The notes under the pieces are model-generated. The model was not told the origin of the DNA, searched no databases, and was given only the letters and a program-made list of their open reading frames with translations. A DNA stretch of 64,000 bases, from positions 1-64,000 of the forward strand of contig CALEDJ010000045.1 of assembly GCA_937951485.1 (NCBI GenBank). The letters run 5' to 3'. The translations under genes were made by a program, and so were the position numbers. This DNA comes from an uncultured bacterium (GTDB lineage: Bacteria; Hydrogenedentota; Hydrogenedentia; Hydrogenedentales; CAILVY01). This document shows, one piece after another, positions 61,599 through 64,000 of this stretch. Position 1 is the first letter of the stretch, and each line of letters starts with the position of its first letter.

Positions 61599-64000
61599 AT
61601 GATTACCCTGCAACTGCTATTGATCTTCATCACGGCGTTCGGCCCTGCGGATTATCTGCCGCTTTTCGAGCGGGTTTTCGGGGATGCCGTGCGCTTCGAT
61701 CCGGCGAAGGTTCAGCAGGTCCTCAATGCGAAGCCCGGCGAACGCCGCTACTTCGACACGACCGGCGACGGACGGCCCAACGAAGTGTGGTATGTCTGTC
61801 TGTCGCCGAGGCATCCCGAAAACACGCGCCCGGTGCTTGTGCGCGTGATTGATGAGGACAGCGATCTGGAATGGGGCGGCGATGCGGACCTTGACAGCGA
61901 CCTCTACATCGCCGACTGGAAGGCGGACGGCATCGTGGATGTCGTGCTGGATTACACGGATTTCGACGGCGACGGGGATGTGGACCAGGTGGGGATGTAC
62001 AAGCCGTCGTATCGGCGCACGGACACGCCGGAGATCATGGTGTGGTGGGGGATGGATGTCGGCGACGACAACCTGCTGTGGTATGACGTGGCCTACGGCT
62101 ACCGACAAAAGGAATGCCAGACGCGCAGTCACTTCGGCGGCAACGAGGTCTTCGCCGCGTTCACGTTGAGCGCGGACGACGCCTTCTGGGTCCCGCGATG
62201 GGAGAATCCCTTCGCGTTCTACGATCACGACGGCGACACCGCGGCGGAGGAGGTGGTCCGCATCGAGGCTGAAAACTACGAGGTGTACAACCTCCGCCAC
62301 AGTTTCGACGTGGACAACAACAATGCGGCGGAGAATCCGCGCAATTTCGACGTGTCCATCTCCGCCCATGCGCCGGACGCGCCGACGGAAAGCATCCTCA
62401 TGACGCCGGGATTCCTGGAGGGGCGCACCAACGGCGGCATGCAGTTCGACCCCGCCATCGCGCGTTGCTATACGCTGCGCGGTATCCCCACCGGGCCGAT
62501 ACTCGACTATTATGCCGCGCCCGGTTTCGCCCTGCGCGAAACCTGGGCGGACATGCTGCTGACCTGGAACGAAAATGATCTGAACATTGACACGACGCGG
62601 GGGCCGGACGGCCGGTTCCTGGACACGCAGGAGCGGTGGGAGGGCATCATCCCGCCGGGCACGGAGGGCTTCCATCAAATCGGCGGGCCGCACTGCGGCC
62701 ACTACAACAAACGGTACGAACTGCGCACCACGACCGGAACCGTTCGCGTCTATTTCTCGCCCACGGACAACCGGGTGCACCTGCACGGCGCGCAACGCGC
62801 CTGGCTCATCGTGGACTATGACTACGACGACACGCCGGACGCGCGATACGACTATTTCGACACCAGCGGCGACGGATACATGGATCGGTGGGAATTCGAC
62901 GCGGACGGCGACGGCGTGGCGGACGACGCCTGGACGGCGGGCGATGCTCCATGCATGGGCCTGCCCTATACATGGAGCGCCCTGCACGCCGTCGTGACGC
63001 CTGTGCTGGACAGCGGCCTGAAGGACCTCTTCGCGCTTGGAAATACGTTGGAGCAGGCACTGGCGCAGTCCGGCGTGACGGCCCCGGACCCCATCAGCCG
63101 TTTTGTGCGCAGCGGCTTTGATTCTCCGCTGCTGGACACGGATTTGCGCGATCGTCTGATTGCCAGCAACCAGACATGGTTCTATTACCTCGATGTGCTG
63201 AAGGACCGCCTGATCGTGCGGTTGAAGCGCGCCCATCCCGATGTGGATTTCTGGGCCGCATTCGATGCGCTGCGCGCCACGGGTTCCTATGAACGCATGC
63301 GGCGGCATATCACCGGACAATTCTCCATTGATGAACGCGAAGCCGCTTCGTTGAGTGACCTCCAATCTGCGTTGCTCAAACAACTGGCGCGTCCGCGCGT
63401 GGCCTGGGCGCAGGACTGGGTCCCGCCGAACATCGGTTGGGAAAACGAGATGGCGACGTATCGCGCGTACTGGGGGCAGTTCGATTTCTTCGGCAAGTCG
63501 CGGCCCGGCCTGATCCTGCCGGAAATCGCACAGGCCGGCGACTACCACAAGGAGCAGGACTGGGGCATGGACGCGCTTCACGTCGGCGAGACCTGCGGGC
63601 TGGGCGGCGCAACGCTCTATGTGAACGGCGCGGCGTACCCCGTATACAGTCCCGGCGGCAAAGGGCCGATCCGCTGGTCGAAACGGTTATTGTCAGAATC
63701 ACCGGAGGCGGTGCGCGTGGAACTTCTTGCGGAAAACGTCGGCCCCGGAAATGCCCCCTATACCGTGCGTTTCGTGTGCAGCGCCATCGCGGAGGTGGAA
63801 AAACGGACCGAAGCCTTCGTGTTCCCCGACGGCGCGATTGGCGAGGTTTCGCGCGGCGCGCGCCGCAAGCAACGCAAGGATTCCCCCATCGAGATCACGG
63901 TGGAGGGCGGGCGTCCCGATGATGTGGTCGAACTCGGCATCGGCCTTGTGCGCCTGCCCAATGAGACCTTCGCCCTGGAAACCCAGCGCGGCGTCATGGC
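61599..64000 (+). CDS. Large secreted protein with calcium-type loops and DUF4861-like domain (cut by window end)
   Basis: Open from ATG 61599, after AAAGG, to the window edge: 800 codons with no stop, 3' end missing. A short hydrophobic N-terminus may be a signal peptide. Residues about 55-400 carry many Asp-rich loops (DEDSDLEWGGDADLDSD, DFDGDGDVDQ, DHDGDTAAEE, DADGDGVADD) like EF-hand/thrombospondin type 3 repeats. From about residue 640, YHKEQDWGMDALHVGETCGLG and following strands resemble DUF4861, found in polysaccharide-degradation contexts. The role in glycan binding or cleavage is inferred. Confidence 0.8.
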   Translation, partial: MITLQLLLIFITAFGPADYLPLFERVFGDAVRFDPAKVQQVLNAKPGERRYFDTTGDGRPNEVWYVCLSPRHPENTRPVLVRVIDEDSDLEWGGDADLDSDLYIADWKADGIVDVVLDYTDFDGDGDVDQVGMYKPSYRRTDTPEIMVWWGMDVGDDNLLWYDVAYGYRQKECQTRSHFGGNEVFAAFTLSADDAFWVPRWENPFAFYDHDGDTAAEEVVRIEAENYEVYNLRHSFDVDNNNAAENPRNFDVSISAHAPDAPTESILMTPGFLEGRTNGGMQFDPAIARCYTLRGIPTGPILDYYAAPGFALRETWADMLLTWNENDLNIDTTRGPDGRFLDTQERWEGIIPPGTEGFHQIGGPHCGHYNKRYELRTTTGTVRVYFSPTDNRVHLHGAQRAWLIVDYDYDDTPDARYDYFDTSGDGYMDRWEFDADGDGVADDAWTAGDAPCMGLPYTWSALHAVVTPVLDSGLKDLFALGNTLEQALAQSGVTAPDPISRFVRSGFDSPLLDTDLRDRLIASNQTWFYYLDVLKDRLIVRLKRAHPDVDFWAAFDALRATGSYERMRRHITGQFSIDEREAASLSDLQSALLKQLARPRVAWAQDWVPPNIGWENEMATYRAYWGQFDFFGKSRPGLILPEIAQAGDYHKEQDWGMDALHVGETCGLGGATLYVNGAAYPVYSPGGKGPIRWSKRLLSESPEAVRVELLAENVGPGNAPYTVRFVCSAIAEVEKRTEAFVFPDGAIGEVSRGARRKQRKDSPIEITVEGGRPDDVVELGIGLVRLPNETFALETQRGVM

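Noticed and set aside
61617..63581. Very long open frame on the minus strand (654 codons)
   Set aside because: It is the antisense shadow of the real plus-strand gene starting at 61599, which has a promoter, ribosome binding site and recognisable domains. The minus frame has no family signature and results from GC-rich codon bias.

Overview
The window is a GC-rich bacterial chromosome segment with densely packed genes on both strands, conserved housekeeping operons and secreted proteins rich in acidic calcium-type loops. The dockerin-like N-terminus of the gingipain-type protease at 16.9 kb and the Asp-rich secreted protein at the right edge resemble proteins I associate with candidate phylum Hydrogenedentota and related environmental lineages. 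That placement is an inference; no rRNA gene is present to settle it.

Left third. A molybdenum block on the plus strand (181-7293) holds a WtpABC-type oxyanion transporter, a MobB-like P-loop protein, MoeA, a compact MoaA, MoaC and a MOSC-MogA fusion. Many of these genes overlap, so the block reads as one operon. A polysaccharide polymerase/ligase-like membrane protein and an aldolase of the DHDPS/NAL superfamily follow. On the minus strand lie the yceD-rpmF-plsX-fabD-fabG lipid block and two poorly characterised genes. A gingipain-type (C25) protease precedes the ffh-rpsP-khpA-rimM-trmD-rplS block.

Middle. murG (minus), a 49-residue DUF5989 protein and a very large membrane/TPR protein come first. 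The minus-strand operon rpsF-ssb-rpsR-yybS-rplI-dnaB-dapA follows, starting at a clear sigma70-type promoter. Divergent from it are a UvrD/PcrA helicase and pheA. Two very small minus-strand genes at 40.1-40.5 kb have their own promoter, ribosome binding sites and terminator.

Right third. There is an esterase-like hydrolase, yraN-scpA, a ceramidase-like protein, a lipoprotein, and a glycosyltransferase with TPRs placed directly before a single short flagellin gene. The flagellin has a near-consensus sigma28 promoter. An FHA-GAF-sigma54 activator and a sialidase-fold protein follow. A sugar-related cluster (52.3-61.4 kb) contains two reductase/epimerases, a CMP-sugar cytidylyltransferase, a YhcH-family protein, a 2-hydroxyacid dehydrogenase, an FAD oxidoreductase, and a coupled SDR/aldolase pair. 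A large secreted DUF4861 protein runs off the right edge.

The least explained content is non-coding. A 96-bp terminal-inverted-repeat element occurs three times, one copy with a perfect 9-bp target duplication. A 155-bp IS66-like miniature element has an 8-bp duplication. A composite repeat of roughly 350-430 bp occurs twice in opposite orientation, and hairpin arrays of the same type recur at three loci.
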